Source of the DNA: VXNE01 sp965217825
Lineage (GTDB): Bacteria; Pseudomonadota; Gammaproteobacteria; Pseudomonadales; Azotimanducaceae
Reading direction: 5' to 3'
Assembly: GCA_965217825.1 (NCBI GenBank)
Contig: OZ244571.1
Span: 3,782,001 to 3,846,000 of the forward strand
Length of the DNA: 64,000 nucleotides
Part shown: positions 8,355 through 16,648 of the stretch, piece after piece
Layout: each line of letters begins with the position of its first letter
How positions within the stretch are numbered: the first letter of the stretch is position 1
Position numbers and translations under genes: made by a program
Notes under the pieces: generated by a model
What the model was told of the DNA's origin: nothing
What the model saw: the letters and a program-made list of their open reading frames with translations, nothing else
The model's database searches: none

Positions 8355-8792
8355 TCAGACCGCCTTGGGACCGCCGCCCAGGCCCAGCGGATTGGGCCGG
8401 CCGACGTATTCTTCGATCTCTGTGAACATCACCTGTTGTTCCGCAGACCGCTGTCGCTGGCCTTCGCGGCCGTACTTGGAAGCGGACTGGTTGCAGATCG
8501 TCGCCCATTGGATAGCCACATGGAATCCGGGAAGCGCCTTGCACGCATCCGGCGCGCCGTCGCCCCCGCTCACCTTGCCGTCCTTGACCATGATGTAGTA
8601 GGCGGCTTTCTCGCGACCGCCCTCCAGCAGTCGCGCGGGAGGATGCGTGTAATCCTCGGTGAATCCCCATTCGATATCGGCTGGAAGGTTTGCCTCTTCC
8701 AGTAGCTGCACGCCGCCGGCCGCACAGGCTTCGCACTAGGCCTTCGAGCCGAATTCCCCGACCGGTTTCAGCTTGGACACATCTATGGGCAT
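8355..8792 (-). pseudogene. Unrecognised protein with an in-frame amber codon near its start
   Basis: From the ATG at 8792, preceded by a GGGGAGAA Shine-Dalgarno-like run, the frame reads MPIDVSKLKPVGEFGSKA, meets TAG at 8738-8736, and continues without interruption for another 126 codons (CEACAAGGVQLLEEANLPAD..., YYIMVKDGKVSGG, FHVAIQWATICNQ, YVGRPNPLGLGGG). The sequence after the stop is clearly protein-like, so either a recent nonsense mutation killed the gene or translation reads through. Internal ATG codons (the first at 8711) could start a shorter product. I do not recognise the family. It lies 74 bp from the start of the carboxyltransferase gene's 3' end and in the same orientation. 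Confidence 0.68.
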
Positions 8793-8866
8793 TGTTTTTC
8801 TCCCCTTCTCACCAACAATCAGCTTCGCGGATTTGGCCCGCGTGAACAACCTCTAAAAATTCATAG

Positions 8867-10417
8867 CTACGGCATATACGGGGTCGGACTGGGGCCCAAC
8901 TGCGTCTCCAGCATGGGCTGCGCCATCTGCACGAATTCGCATACCATGGGACGCGTTTCCCTCGGGTCGATGATGTCCTCGATATTGAACGCTTCGGCGG
9001 TGCGGAACGGCGACGACAACGCTTCCAGGCGCGCTTCGATCTCGGCGCGCTTGGCTTCGGGATCGTCCGATGCGTCGATGATGCGCCGGTACGCCGCCGA
9101 CACGCCGCCGGAGATATGCATGGACCCCCAGTGTCCCGACGGCCAGGCTACGCGCTTGAACATCCCGCTCGGGCGGTCGTGGCATTGGCCCGCGGCGCCG
9201 TAAAGTTGGCGGATGATGATGGATACCCACGGCATCCGGGTCCGCAGCGTCGCGCACACCATTTTCGCTCCGGCGCGGACGATACCCTGGCGCTGCTGCT
9301 CCGGCCCCACCATGAAGCCGGGCTCGTCGGCAAAATAGATCATCGGCAGGTGGAAGGTGTCGCAAAGCTGCAGGAAGCGGATGACCTTGGTGCCCGCGGC
9401 TACATCCATGGAACCCCCCAAGCGTTTCGGGTTGTTGATCATGACGCCCACGGGGTAGCCGTCGACCCGCGCGAGCCCGACGATGCGCGAGCGCCCGTAG
9501 AACGGGGTAATCTCGAAGAACGAGTCCTTGTCGAGCACGGCGTCGAGAATCCTGTAGGCATCGTAGATGCGTCGCTTCTCGCGCGGGATGGCGTCCATCA
9601 GGGTCTCGTCACGGCGGTTCGGATCGTCGCCGGTGTCGAGCCTCGGCGGCATCCGCCAGACGTTGTCCGGCAGGTAGCCGAGGAACCGCTTGATCACGTC
9701 GAACGCCTGTTCCTCGGTCTCGGCAAGGTTGTCGATGACGCCGCTTTCGTACACCTGGCTGCGCTCGTCGCCCAAATCCTCCTTGGTGATGTCGATTCCG
9801 AGCGCCGCCTTGACCACCGGCGGGCCGCCGGGAAACACCTGGCTCGTGCCCCTGACCATGACGTTGAAATGGGCCAGGCAGGAGTCGACAGCGGGCAACC
9901 CTGCGACGGAACCCAGCACGGCGGCGACCACGGGCACACGGCAGAGCAGATCCTGCACGCCCGGCGTCGTGGGGTTGGTTGGGATATACGTGCGACCGAT
10001 CCGCTCGAAAGTCCTGACGCTGCCGCCGGTCGCGTCGAGCAGCCGGATGTACGGCAAGCGCCAGTCCAGCGCCATCGTCTGCGCATGGCCACTCTTGTTG
10101 CCGATTGCCGCGTCCGATGCGCCGCCCCGGACCGTGAAGTCGCCGGCGGTAATCACCGCCTTGCGGCCGTTCAGGCTTGCTACACCGATGACATTGTTGG
10201 ACGGCCGTACATCGACGAGTTCGTTGCCGTCGTAGGTGGCGGCGCCCGCGAGCTGCCCGATTTCGCGGAACGACCCCGCGTCGGTCAACAGCTCAATACG
10301 CTCCCGGACGGTGAGCTTGCCGCGCCGACGCTGCTCGGCGATGCCGGCTTCTCCTCCCATCTGCTCGGCGAGCGCGCGCCGCCGTTCGAGTTCGTCTATT
10401 TCGGGTTGCCAGACCAT
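8867..10417 (-). CDS. Acyl-CoA carboxylase, carboxyltransferase subunit
   Basis: 516 residues, the usual size for propionyl-CoA/methylcrotonyl-CoA carboxylase beta chains. The N-terminal half has RRRGKLTVRERIELLTDAGSF, the carboxyltransferase core has GGASDAAIGNKSGH, RLLDATGGSV and a second crotonase-like half with DGYPVGVMINNPKRLGGSMDVAAGTK, RFLQLCDTFHLPMIYFADEPGFMVG and the YGAAGQ oxyanion-type loop. It transfers carboxyl from biotin to an acyl-CoA in the cytoplasm. No biotin carboxylase or biotin carrier gene lies nearby, so the partner must be encoded elsewhere or the substrate is unusual. The gene is followed by the LLM oxidoreductase only upstream (29-bp gap), which suggests one transcript. 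Confidence 0.93.
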   Translation of the reverse strand: MVWQPEIDELERRRALAEQMGGEAGIAEQRRRGKLTVRERIELLTDAGSFREIGQLAGAATYDGNELVDVRPSNNVIGVASLNGRKAVITAGDFTVRGGASDAAIGNKSGHAQTMALDWRLPYIRLLDATGGSVRTFERIGRTYIPTNPTTPGVQDLLCRVPVVAAVLGSVAGLPAVDSCLAHFNVMVRGTSQVFPGGPPVVKAALGIDITKEDLGDERSQVYESGVIDNLAETEEQAFDVIKRFLGYLPDNVWRMPPRLDTGDDPNRRDETLMDAIPREKRRIYDAYRILDAVLDKDSFFEITPFYGRSRIVGLARVDGYPVGVMINNPKRLGGSMDVAAGTKVIRFLQLCDTFHLPMIYFADEPGFMVGPEQQRQGIVRAGAKMVCATLRTRMPWVSIIIRQLYGAAGQCHDRPSGMFKRVAWPSGHWGSMHISGGVSAAYRRIIDASDDPEAKRAEIEARLEALSSPFRTAEAFNIEDIIDPRETRPMVCEFVQMAQPMLETQLGPSPTPYMP

Positions 10418-10446
10418 ATTTCGTGCCCTCGCTGAGTCTTACACGG

Positions 10447-11280
10447 CTACAAGAGTTGCGCGTAGCGGTCCAGTACCGGCAGCACCGCATCCGCGTCCGC
10501 CGACGGCAGTATCAGAATGGCACGGTCGATGCCGGCCTCGCGGTAGCGATCCAGGATTTCCGCATCCGCCGGCGCGCCAGAGACGCTGATCGAGAGCGTC
10601 GCCATGTCGCGCCCGGCAGCATCGGCCACCGCTCTCAACCGCGCCGCGTTCCTTGCCGGATCGAATCCGCCGCGTCCGCGCGGGAACCAGCCATCGCCGT
10701 ATTCGACCACCCTGCGCAATGTATGGATCGACTCGCCACCGATCAGCAGAGGAGGATTCGGCTTCTGTACGGGTTTCGGATACGACCACACCGGATCGAA
10801 GTCGACGAACTCCCCGTGAAACGCCGGCGTCTCTTCGCGCCAAATCGTCTTGATCGCCCTTGCGCGTTCGCTCATGAGTCGGAACCGCGTATCGAACGCG
10901 GTGCCGTGGTTTTCCATCTCCTCCGCGTTCCAGCCGGCGCCGATGCCGAACTCCACGCGGCCGTCCGATAGCAGGTCAAGACTCGCGATTTCCTTGGCGG
11001 TAATCAACGGATCCCGCTCGGTCAGGAGGCAGATTCCGGTACCGATGCGGAGTTTCGAGGTAGCGGCGGCGGCGGCTGTGAGCGACACGAACGGATCGAG
11101 CGCGTGCCAATACGCCTTGGGCAACGACTCACCGCCGGGCCACGGCGACCGCCGACTGGTCGGAATGTGGGTATGCTCCGGTACGAACAGGGACTCGAAG
11201 CCCCTTGCCTCCGCTTCCCGCGCCAGCGCATCGATGCGCATGGCGTAGTCGGTCGCGAACATGGAAACACCAATCTTCAA
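10447..11280 (-). CDS. LLM-class (F420/FMN-dependent) oxidoreductase
   Basis: 277 residues with the luciferase-like TIM-barrel signature: MKIGVSMFATDYAM, EARGFESLFVPEHTHIP, KLRIGTGICLL, EIASLDLLSDGRVEFGIGAGWN, ERARAIKTIW, PPLLIGGES and YGDGWFPRG. It resembles the subfamily often annotated as a probable F420-dependent oxidoreductase. F420 use cannot be confirmed from the sequence; FMN is the alternative in proteobacteria. It lies just upstream of the acyl-CoA carboxyltransferase, in the same direction, and may act on the same pathway. Confidence 0.9.
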   Translation of the reverse strand: MKIGVSMFATDYAMRIDALAREAEARGFESLFVPEHTHIPTSRRSPWPGGESLPKAYWHALDPFVSLTAAAAATSKLRIGTGICLLTERDPLITAKEIASLDLLSDGRVEFGIGAGWNAEEMENHGTAFDTRFRLMSERARAIKTIWREETPAFHGEFVDFDPVWSYPKPVQKPNPPLLIGGESIHTLRRVVEYGDGWFPRGRGGFDPARNAARLRAVADAAGRDMATLSISVSGAPADAEILDRYREAGIDRAILILPSADADAVLPVLDRYAQLL

Positions 11281-11430
11281 GAGGCCCTCCTTAAGTCTCG
11301 GACATCAGTACGACGGATAGGCCAGAAGCCCAATCAGCTCATGATGATATTCAAGAGGCCGCTCGGGGGCGACCAGTTGTGGGGATGGGCGACGTAGCGT
11401 TCCGGGTGTTTCCCGCCAGCAAGCTATAGG

Positions 11431-12855
11431 CTAGCCCGCCGCCGACACATCGGACTCCGTTTTTGCCGAAGTCGCCGCCGCCTTGTTCTCCACGATAGCG
11501 GGCGCCGTGGCCGCCGCGCCGTCCTTCGCCATCTCGCCCAGGAACTCCGGCAGTTCGATGCCCGCCATCCTGGCCACCTCGTGGAATGGCGGGAGCGCCT
11601 TGGTTAGCCCGCTGAGGAAGCTGCCCACGGCATTGCCGTTGCCGCCGTCATACACCACGATCTTTTCGAAGTCGATGTTGCTTATGGCGGTCGCCTGCAC
11701 CCCGGCAATTGCTTCGAGCTTGTCCACAATCATCAGGCTTGCGGCCTTGTCGGGGTCACCGCCAGCGGCGCTGACTATCTCGCGCAGTCCATCGGCCATC
11801 TTGGTCAGGATCTCCATGCGCCCCATGGCCTCCCCGACGAGCTTGGCGCGCAGGGCCTCGCCCTCGGCTTCGCCCGCGAGGACTTCCTTCTGCTTTTCGC
11901 CCTCGGCTTCGGTGCGCACGCGGTCCCGTTCGATTTGCGCCGGCACGACGATGTTGGCGTATTCCGCGGCGCGGTCGCGTTCCGCGCGGGCGACTTCCGC
12001 CTGTTGCTCGGCGACATAGCCTTCCTGTTCGGACGCTGCCGTCTTCACGGCGTCCGCCGCGTCGCCCCGGCGCTTGGCTTCCGCTTGCGCTTCCCGCAGG
12101 TCGGCCTCGGAGGAAGCCTCCACAGCCTTGGCCTCGTTCTCGCCGAACACCGCCTTGGCGTTGGCGTCGGCGACGCTGATTCGCTGCTCCTGCTCCGCTC
12201 GGGCGGAGCCCACGGCACCATCGCGCTCCTGTTGGGCGACCTGGACCTTGGCCTTGTTGATCGCTTCCGCCGCCGCCCGCTGACCCAGGGCCTCTATATA
12301 TCCCGACTCGTCGGTGATATCGGAGATGTTGACGTTGATGAGGTGCAGGCCGATCTTCATCAGTTCGGACTCGATGTTCTCCAGCACCCGGGACTCGAAC
12401 TTCTCGCGGTCGCCGTTGATCTCCTCGATGTCCATCATGGCGATGGTGGCGCGCAACTGGCCGTATATGATGTCTTTGGCCGTGTCTTCGATCTGGCGCG
12501 CGTTAAAAGACAACAACCGCTCCGCCGCGTTGTTCATCAGTTCCTCGATGGTGCCGATGCCGAACGTGAATCGGGATGGCACGTTGACGCGGATGTTCTG
12601 TTTCGACAACGCACCGCGCAGGTCGATGTCCACCGTCATCGGCGTCAGGTCAAGATAGCGGAAGCCTTGCACCACCGGCACGACGAACGTTGTGCCTCCG
12701 TGGATGGCCTTGGCCATGCGCTCACCCCCCACCTGCCCGTACTTGACGAGGATCCTGTCCGAAGGACAGGTTCGAATCCTGCGCATTGCCGCAATCGTGG
12801 CAACCACGAGCAACACGACCAACAAGACAACAACGATGACAGTTGGATTAAACAC
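11431..12855 (-). CDS. Flotillin-like membrane scaffold protein
   Basis: 474 residues. Residues 4-24 form one transmembrane helix, followed by CPSDRILVKYG and an SPFH/band-7 domain (VPVVQGFRYLDLTPMTVDIDL, GIGTIEELMNNAAERLL, LRATIAMMDIEEINGDREKF, LHLINVNISDITDESGYIEALGQ). A long coiled coil with alternating Ala/Glu/Lys (about residues 200-340) and a C-terminal segment with the FEKIVVYDGGNG motif follow. This is the YqiK/FloT type that organises ordered membrane patches. The upstream NfeD-like gene (80 bp away) is the normal partner. Confidence 0.93.
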   Translation of the reverse strand: MFNPTVIVVVLLVVLLVVATIAAMRRIRTCPSDRILVKYGQVGGERMAKAIHGGTTFVVPVVQGFRYLDLTPMTVDIDLRGALSKQNIRVNVPSRFTFGIGTIEELMNNAAERLLSFNARQIEDTAKDIIYGQLRATIAMMDIEEINGDREKFESRVLENIESELMKIGLHLINVNISDITDESGYIEALGQRAAAEAINKAKVQVAQQERDGAVGSARAEQEQRISVADANAKAVFGENEAKAVEASSEADLREAQAEAKRRGDAADAVKTAASEQEGYVAEQQAEVARAERDRAAEYANIVVPAQIERDRVRTEAEGEKQKEVLAGEAEGEALRAKLVGEAMGRMEILTKMADGLREIVSAAGGDPDKAASLMIVDKLEAIAGVQATAISNIDFEKIVVYDGGNGNAVGSFLSGLTKALPPFHEVARMAGIELPEFLGEMAKDGAAATAPAIVENKAAATSAKTESDVSAAG

Positions 12856-12935
12856 GGTCCCTTCTCCTGATTCCCTTGGGTTGCGCCCTTCGGCTGCTGG
12901 TTCGATTCGGTCGGATCACTGCGGATCTGTGCCGC

Positions 12936-13499
12936 TCACGGCGTGGCGACAACAAGCTGGCTGCCCGATAGGCCGACCACGGTGACGGCGGAATTGCGTT
13001 GCAGCGCTCCGCCGTCGGTGACCGCGTGGAGCTCCTGCAAACGGCCCCGTACCGAGAGACTCACCTTGCCGACGCCGGTCCGACCTTCGGGCACGGTCAG
13101 CGTGACCCGCGCGTCCTCGCCGATGGCGTCCTCGATACGCAGGTTGCCTTCGTGCTTCAGCATCGATAGCAACGCCAGCAGGCCCATATTGACGGCGACG
13201 AACGCCACTCCGACGACGATGCCGACCGGAACCGCAAAGAATGCGTGCGTCAGTCCCCAGGAGTAGGCCATCAGGCCGCCCCAGGAAAGGCCCATGACAA
13301 ACGAGACGCCGTTGCGAATGGTAAAGATGTCGCCGAACGGCGTTCCCTCGTGACCCAGTTCGCCGACTTCAATATCGTCGATCTCGCCGATCCCGAACAG
13401 CGTGAACACGACCTGGATGGCGAACACCGAGGTCGAGATGGCCGCGATGACGAACAGCGTTTGCTGCAGCGCCGCAAGCCCTTCGAACCACTCCGCCAT
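12936..13499 (-). CDS. NfeD/YuaF-like membrane protein, partner of flotillin
   Basis: 187 residues from the ATG at 13499 (MAEWFEGLAALQQ); an in-frame start at 13535 is possible. Hydrophobic helices lie at about residues 15-35, 65-85 and 90-115 (FFAVPVGIVVGVAFVAVNMGLLALLSML). A C-terminal OB-fold-like part has IGEDARVTLTVPEGRTGVGKVSLSVRGRLQELHAVTDG, as in NfeD proteins. It precedes the flotillin gene in the same direction and should share its transcript. Confidence 0.85.
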   Translation of the reverse strand: MAEWFEGLAALQQTLFVIAAISTSVFAIQVVFTLFGIGEIDDIEVGELGHEGTPFGDIFTIRNGVSFVMGLSWGGLMAYSWGLTHAFFAVPVGIVVGVAFVAVNMGLLALLSMLKHEGNLRIEDAIGEDARVTLTVPEGRTGVGKVSLSVRGRLQELHAVTDGGALQRNSAVTVVGLSGSQLVVATP

Positions 13500-13633
13500 G
13501 TCGTCTGTATCTACCTTCCGAACCGCACAGCCCAAGTATCGACCCCAACCGCCCGCCGATCAACTTGAGACTAGTGGAAGTTTGTTGAAAGCATGATGGA
13601 GTCGCTTGACGGGGTGCGGCAGGACCTCGTCCC

Positions 13634-14023
13634 TTACGGCGGTGGGTAAAGCGATCCATCCGTCGTTGTCGACATCTTCTCTGCACGCTTTGCACGCCGA
13701 TCAGGACCGTAGTACTTCGCCAGGTAGTCGAGCACCTTGCGACGATCATCGTCCCGCAGCGGCGCCATTTCCTGATCCCGCACCATCTCGACCAGCACTT
13801 CCTCCCACACCGCGCGGGTCAATCCCTGCTGCACCACCAGGTTGATCGAGTGACAGGCGCCGCAGAACCCGAACACCTCCAGCCGTCCCTCATCCTTCGG
13901 CATCCCGCCAAATAGCGCTCGTTCCTCCGCCTCGGGACTGCCAACACTGTCCGTCCTCGCTGCAAGTCCGACCAGCCCGCATGCCACCAGGGCACAGGTT
14001 ATCGAGATACGGGACAGGCGCAT
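13634..14023 (-). CDS. sorB: c-type cytochrome, probable SorB-like subunit of sulfite dehydrogenase
   Basis: 129 residues. A signal peptide ends around ALVACGLVG, where LVAC could also be a lipobox. A single heme-binding site CGACH sits near residue 55 in VFGFCGACHSINLVVQQG, and EEVLVEMVRDQEMAPL with a methionine that could be the distal ligand follows. The C-terminus carries the YLAKYYGPDRR tail seen in small sulfite-dehydrogenase cytochromes. It starts 22 bp after the stop of the molybdenum subunit gene in the same direction. It would pass electrons from sulfite to a soluble cytochrome c in the periplasm. Confidence 0.85.
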   Translation of the reverse strand: MRLSRISITCALVACGLVGLAARTDSVGSPEAEERALFGGMPKDEGRLEVFGFCGACHSINLVVQQGLTRAVWEEVLVEMVRDQEMAPLRDDDRRKVLDYLAKYYGPDRRAKRAEKMSTTTDGSLYPPP

Positions 14024-14045
14024 CGATCCCCGGCGCGATCCTGCA

Positions 14046-15503
14046 CTAGCCCACATGCACCGACACGTGATGCATGGCGTTATTGAGATAACCCTTGGGA
14101 TTCCAAGCCGCCCGGAAGGGTTGACTTGCGCCCGCGATGTCCGTGGCACGCGCCCAGATCTCGAAATAGCCAGGTTGCGGAAATGCCATCCGGGCCACAA
14201 ATCGCTGCCAGGCATGCGGATTGTGGGGCGGCGACAGTTGCGCCGGCTGCCAGGTGGCGCCGAAGTCCATGGAAAGGTCCACCTTCGCCACTTCGGAGCC
14301 GCCGACCCAGGCGTGTCCCGCGACTTCCAGTTCGCGACCCGAGATACGCTCGCCCGTCCGGGGACGCGTAATGAGCGACTTGACCGGCATGGCATGAATG
14401 ATTTCCAGGTCCCCCTCCGGCACGGAGGCGCCGGGAGCGACCGGATAGCGCGGGACGCGGTAGGACAAGCCGGTCATTTTCGGACCGTCGTGCACCACGT
14501 CGCGGAGCCAGATGCGCGTGAGCCATTTTTGCGAGCAGGAGCCCGGCCACCCGGGAATCACCAGCCGCAGAGGCGCCCCGTTCATGCGGTGCAGGGGTCC
14601 GTCATTCATGGCGAAGGCAATCAGGTTGTAAGGGTCCATTGCCTTCGCGATCGGCACGCCGCGCGAGATCGGCAACTTGCCCGGCACGCCGGAGAGGTGT
14701 CGGTCAGCGCCTTCATGCGCCGTGTAGATCGCAGAAGATTTCACGCCGGCCGCCTTCAGCACGTCGGCCAGTCGCACGCCGGTCCATTCAGCGCATCCCA
14801 CCGCGCCGTAGGTCCACTGGTTGCCGCGGGCCGGCGGCTCGAAACCCGCGCGACCGTTGCCCCCGCACTCGATGACCAGCCGATGTGTGACCACCTCGAA
14901 ACGGCTACGCAAATCGTCGATGCGCAAGGTCATCGGCCGATGTACCAAGCCGTCGATACGCAACTCCCACCTGGCGGGATCGAGATCCGCGGGAACGATG
15001 CCGTTGTTGCGGATGAAGTGACGGGCGGTGGGCGTGACCTCGCCGTCGAGCAGGTGCGGGGGCGTTTCCGCGTTGAGCGGCCGCTCGTTCAGCACCGTCA
15101 GTCCGTCCTTGCCTTCTATACCGAATATACCGAGAGCTTCCGCGGCCGCGGCTCGAGATAGCGGCGTCCAGCGTTGAAGTGGCACAGCCGCGCCCACCAG
15201 CGCGCCCATGGCCGCCAGGTTGGCGCGCCGAAGGAAACTGCGGCGACTTCCATGGAACAAGCGTCTCCGGGGAGCGCCAGCGACCGGGGACGGTTGATCC
15301 ATGGTCGACGAGCGGGGCCGGGCCGGAGCCCTCAGCCGGGGAGCGCGAGGGGAAACCCCTCGCAAGAGAGAATCCGAAGCCGGAGGCGCCGGCTGTGGGG
15401 CACTGCTTCCGAAAATGACGCCCGACCAGGCGCGGGTCGCCCGCGCGGACCGCGCCTCCATTGCAGCGGCCGCGTTTTTTGCGTCGCCAGTCTCGTCGCT
15501 CAT
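14046..15503 (-). CDS. sorA: Sulfite dehydrogenase molybdopterin subunit (SorA-like)
   Basis: 485 residues from the ATG at 15503. A Tat signal lies at about residues 88-120 (SRRSFLRRANLAAMGALVGA). The oxidoreductase molybdopterin domain has VTHRLVIECGGNGRAGFEPPARG, whose Cys is the molybdenum ligand, then GAVGCAEWTGVRLADVL, GVPIAKAMDPYNLIAFAMNDGPLHRMNGAPLRLVIPGW, and a C-terminal dimerisation domain (ISGRELEVAGHAWVGGSEVAKVDLSMDFGATW). It oxidises sulfite to sulfate in the periplasm. The region before the Tat signal is made by an R2 repeat with an R1 nested in it. If translation starts at the internal ATG encoding MDQPSPVAG (15303) the protein is 418 residues and the repeat supplies the start codon. 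Confidence 0.9.
   Translation of the reverse strand: MSDETGDAKNAAAAMEARSARATRAWSGVIFGSSAPQPAPPASDSLLRGVSPRAPRLRAPARPRSSTMDQPSPVAGAPRRRLFHGSRRSFLRRANLAAMGALVGAAVPLQRWTPLSRAAAAEALGIFGIEGKDGLTVLNERPLNAETPPHLLDGEVTPTARHFIRNNGIVPADLDPARWELRIDGLVHRPMTLRIDDLRSRFEVVTHRLVIECGGNGRAGFEPPARGNQWTYGAVGCAEWTGVRLADVLKAAGVKSSAIYTAHEGADRHLSGVPGKLPISRGVPIAKAMDPYNLIAFAMNDGPLHRMNGAPLRLVIPGWPGSCSQKWLTRIWLRDVVHDGPKMTGLSYRVPRYPVAPGASVPEGDLEIIHAMPVKSLITRPRTGERISGRELEVAGHAWVGGSEVAKVDLSMDFGATWQPAQLSPPHNPHAWQRFVARMAFPQPGYFEIWARATDIAGASQPFRAAWNPKGYLNNAMHHVSVHVG
15251..15412 (+). repeat. R2 repeat with an R1 element nested inside
   Basis: On the plus strand the R2 blocks ATGGAACAAGCGTCTCCGGG, GCGCCAGCGACCGGG and GACGAGCGGGGCCGGGCC are followed by an R1 unit (CCCTCAGCCGGGGAGCGC, then the palindrome GCGAGGGGAAACCCCTCGC) and then the rest of R2 (GAAGCCGGAGGCGCCGGCTG, TGGGGCACTGC). 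Other R2 copies have the two halves joined, which shows R1 entered R2. It lies in frame inside the sulfite dehydrogenase gene. Confidence 0.85.
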
Positions 15504-15566
15504 GGCCCTCCTCCCGGCAATTGAACTCTCTCACACAGGCGCACATTGCGACAACGGAGCAGCGTG

Positions 15567-16448
15567 CTACCCATCGGCTCGCAGGTTTCCTTCCCTTTCG
15601 GGGGGATCCTTGTTCAACGGCCATTTGCTCCAGAGCCCGCAAAGCGCATCAGCTTCGCCAACGATCACCAGGTGCAACAGAGGCAGCAGGAGAATGCATC
15701 CCACCTCCACTCCGCGGGCGAGCAAGCCTTCATAGGTCCCGGCGGCGGTTGACACCATGACCAGGGCGATCACCGACGCCGTCGCGCCGAAGCCGCGCCA
15801 TCGCACCCTCCCCGACTCGGCCATTCGCTGCATGCGCCAGGCGATGTAGAGCCTGTCCCAGCGATTGCCGGAGGATGTCCAGATACGAACGCCATGCATC
15901 GGCCACCGGGCCAGGACGTCACGGGCGTACCACGGCCACCAGAACCAGGCCGCGAGCACAAGCCCGGCAGCGGCACAGAAGCTGGACTGTTTCAGCAGTT
16001 CCGCTGAGGGGGAAACAGGGAACATGGCTACGATCAGCGCGAAGCCGAGGACCGCGAACACCAACAGCCAGCCGACGACGAATGCCGCAAAGCCGAAGGT
16101 ACTGAACAGCCAGCGCACCCTCGACACGCGTTTGTGAACGTCTAGTCCAATGGCGGCGCCGCGAAGGAACACGGGCAGCAGCAGCGCCAGCAACGGGAAG
16201 CGATAGGTGGGATCGCGGAACACGAACACGACGATCACCGCCAACGCTGTCGGGAGAACCAACGGCGCGAGTTCGCTCGCGCGAACTCGAAGACCAGGGT
16301 TCACTCGTCCCTGAACATGCCGATACAGTTCTAACCGTAGTCGCCAATTACGCTTGACAAATCTTGAGACACTGATCACGATTCGAAGTGGAGGCTTTGG
16401 GGCGCTTCGGCGCTTCATTGCCTTTTTTGTTTCGTCACCGACCGTCAT
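15567..16448 (-). CDS. Integral membrane protein of unknown function
   Basis: 293 residues from the ATG at 16448 (MTVGDETKKAMKRRS); an in-frame ATG at 16565 is possible but its extra 39 residues look less protein-like. Hydrophobic helices are visible at LVLPTALAVIVVFVF, FPLLALLLPVFLRGAAIGL, FAAFVVGWLLVFAVLGFALIV, LVLAAWFWW and, near the end, SVIALVMVSTAA and GCILLLPLLHLVIVG. A Trp-rich loop (WTSSGNRWDRLYIAWRMQRM) lies between them. No family is recognised and no neighbour suggests a role. It is followed by the sulfite dehydrogenase gene in the same direction. Confidence 0.65.
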   Translation of the reverse strand: MTVGDETKKAMKRRSAPKPPLRIVISVSRFVKRNWRLRLELYRHVQGRVNPGLRVRASELAPLVLPTALAVIVVFVFRDPTYRFPLLALLLPVFLRGAAIGLDVHKRVSRVRWLFSTFGFAAFVVGWLLVFAVLGFALIVAMFPVSPSAELLKQSSFCAAAGLVLAAWFWWPWYARDVLARWPMHGVRIWTSSGNRWDRLYIAWRMQRMAESGRVRWRGFGATASVIALVMVSTAAGTYEGLLARGVEVGCILLLPLLHLVIVGEADALCGLWSKWPLNKDPPEREGNLRADG

Positions 16449-16648
16449 CTCGTTCCGACCGCGTCCCCAGGTCGCTGATGTGAGCAAAGCTCCAGATCCC
16501 GAATTGAGGGTTTCCCAGCCGCTCACGTACCGCGTGGTAACGAAGGTCGGCAACCTGTTGCGCAAAACTCGCCAACTCTGCCCGCGCGGGCTTCGTCATC
16601 TGCGAGATGCGGAAACCCCAAGAGATGACATACGCCACCTTGATTCCG

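Noticed and set aside
12755..12785. tRNA-like T-arm (GGTTCGAATCC with flanking short stem) on the plus strand
   Set aside because: It lies inside the flotillin coding region (antisense to CPSDRILVKYG). No acceptor stem, D-arm or anticodon arm could be placed around it.
15567..15610. PEREGNLRADG at the C-terminus of the membrane protein as a possible R1 remnant
   Set aside because: The peptide looks a little like GEREGAPLAR, but the DNA lacks the GCGAGGGG palindrome and does not align with R1.
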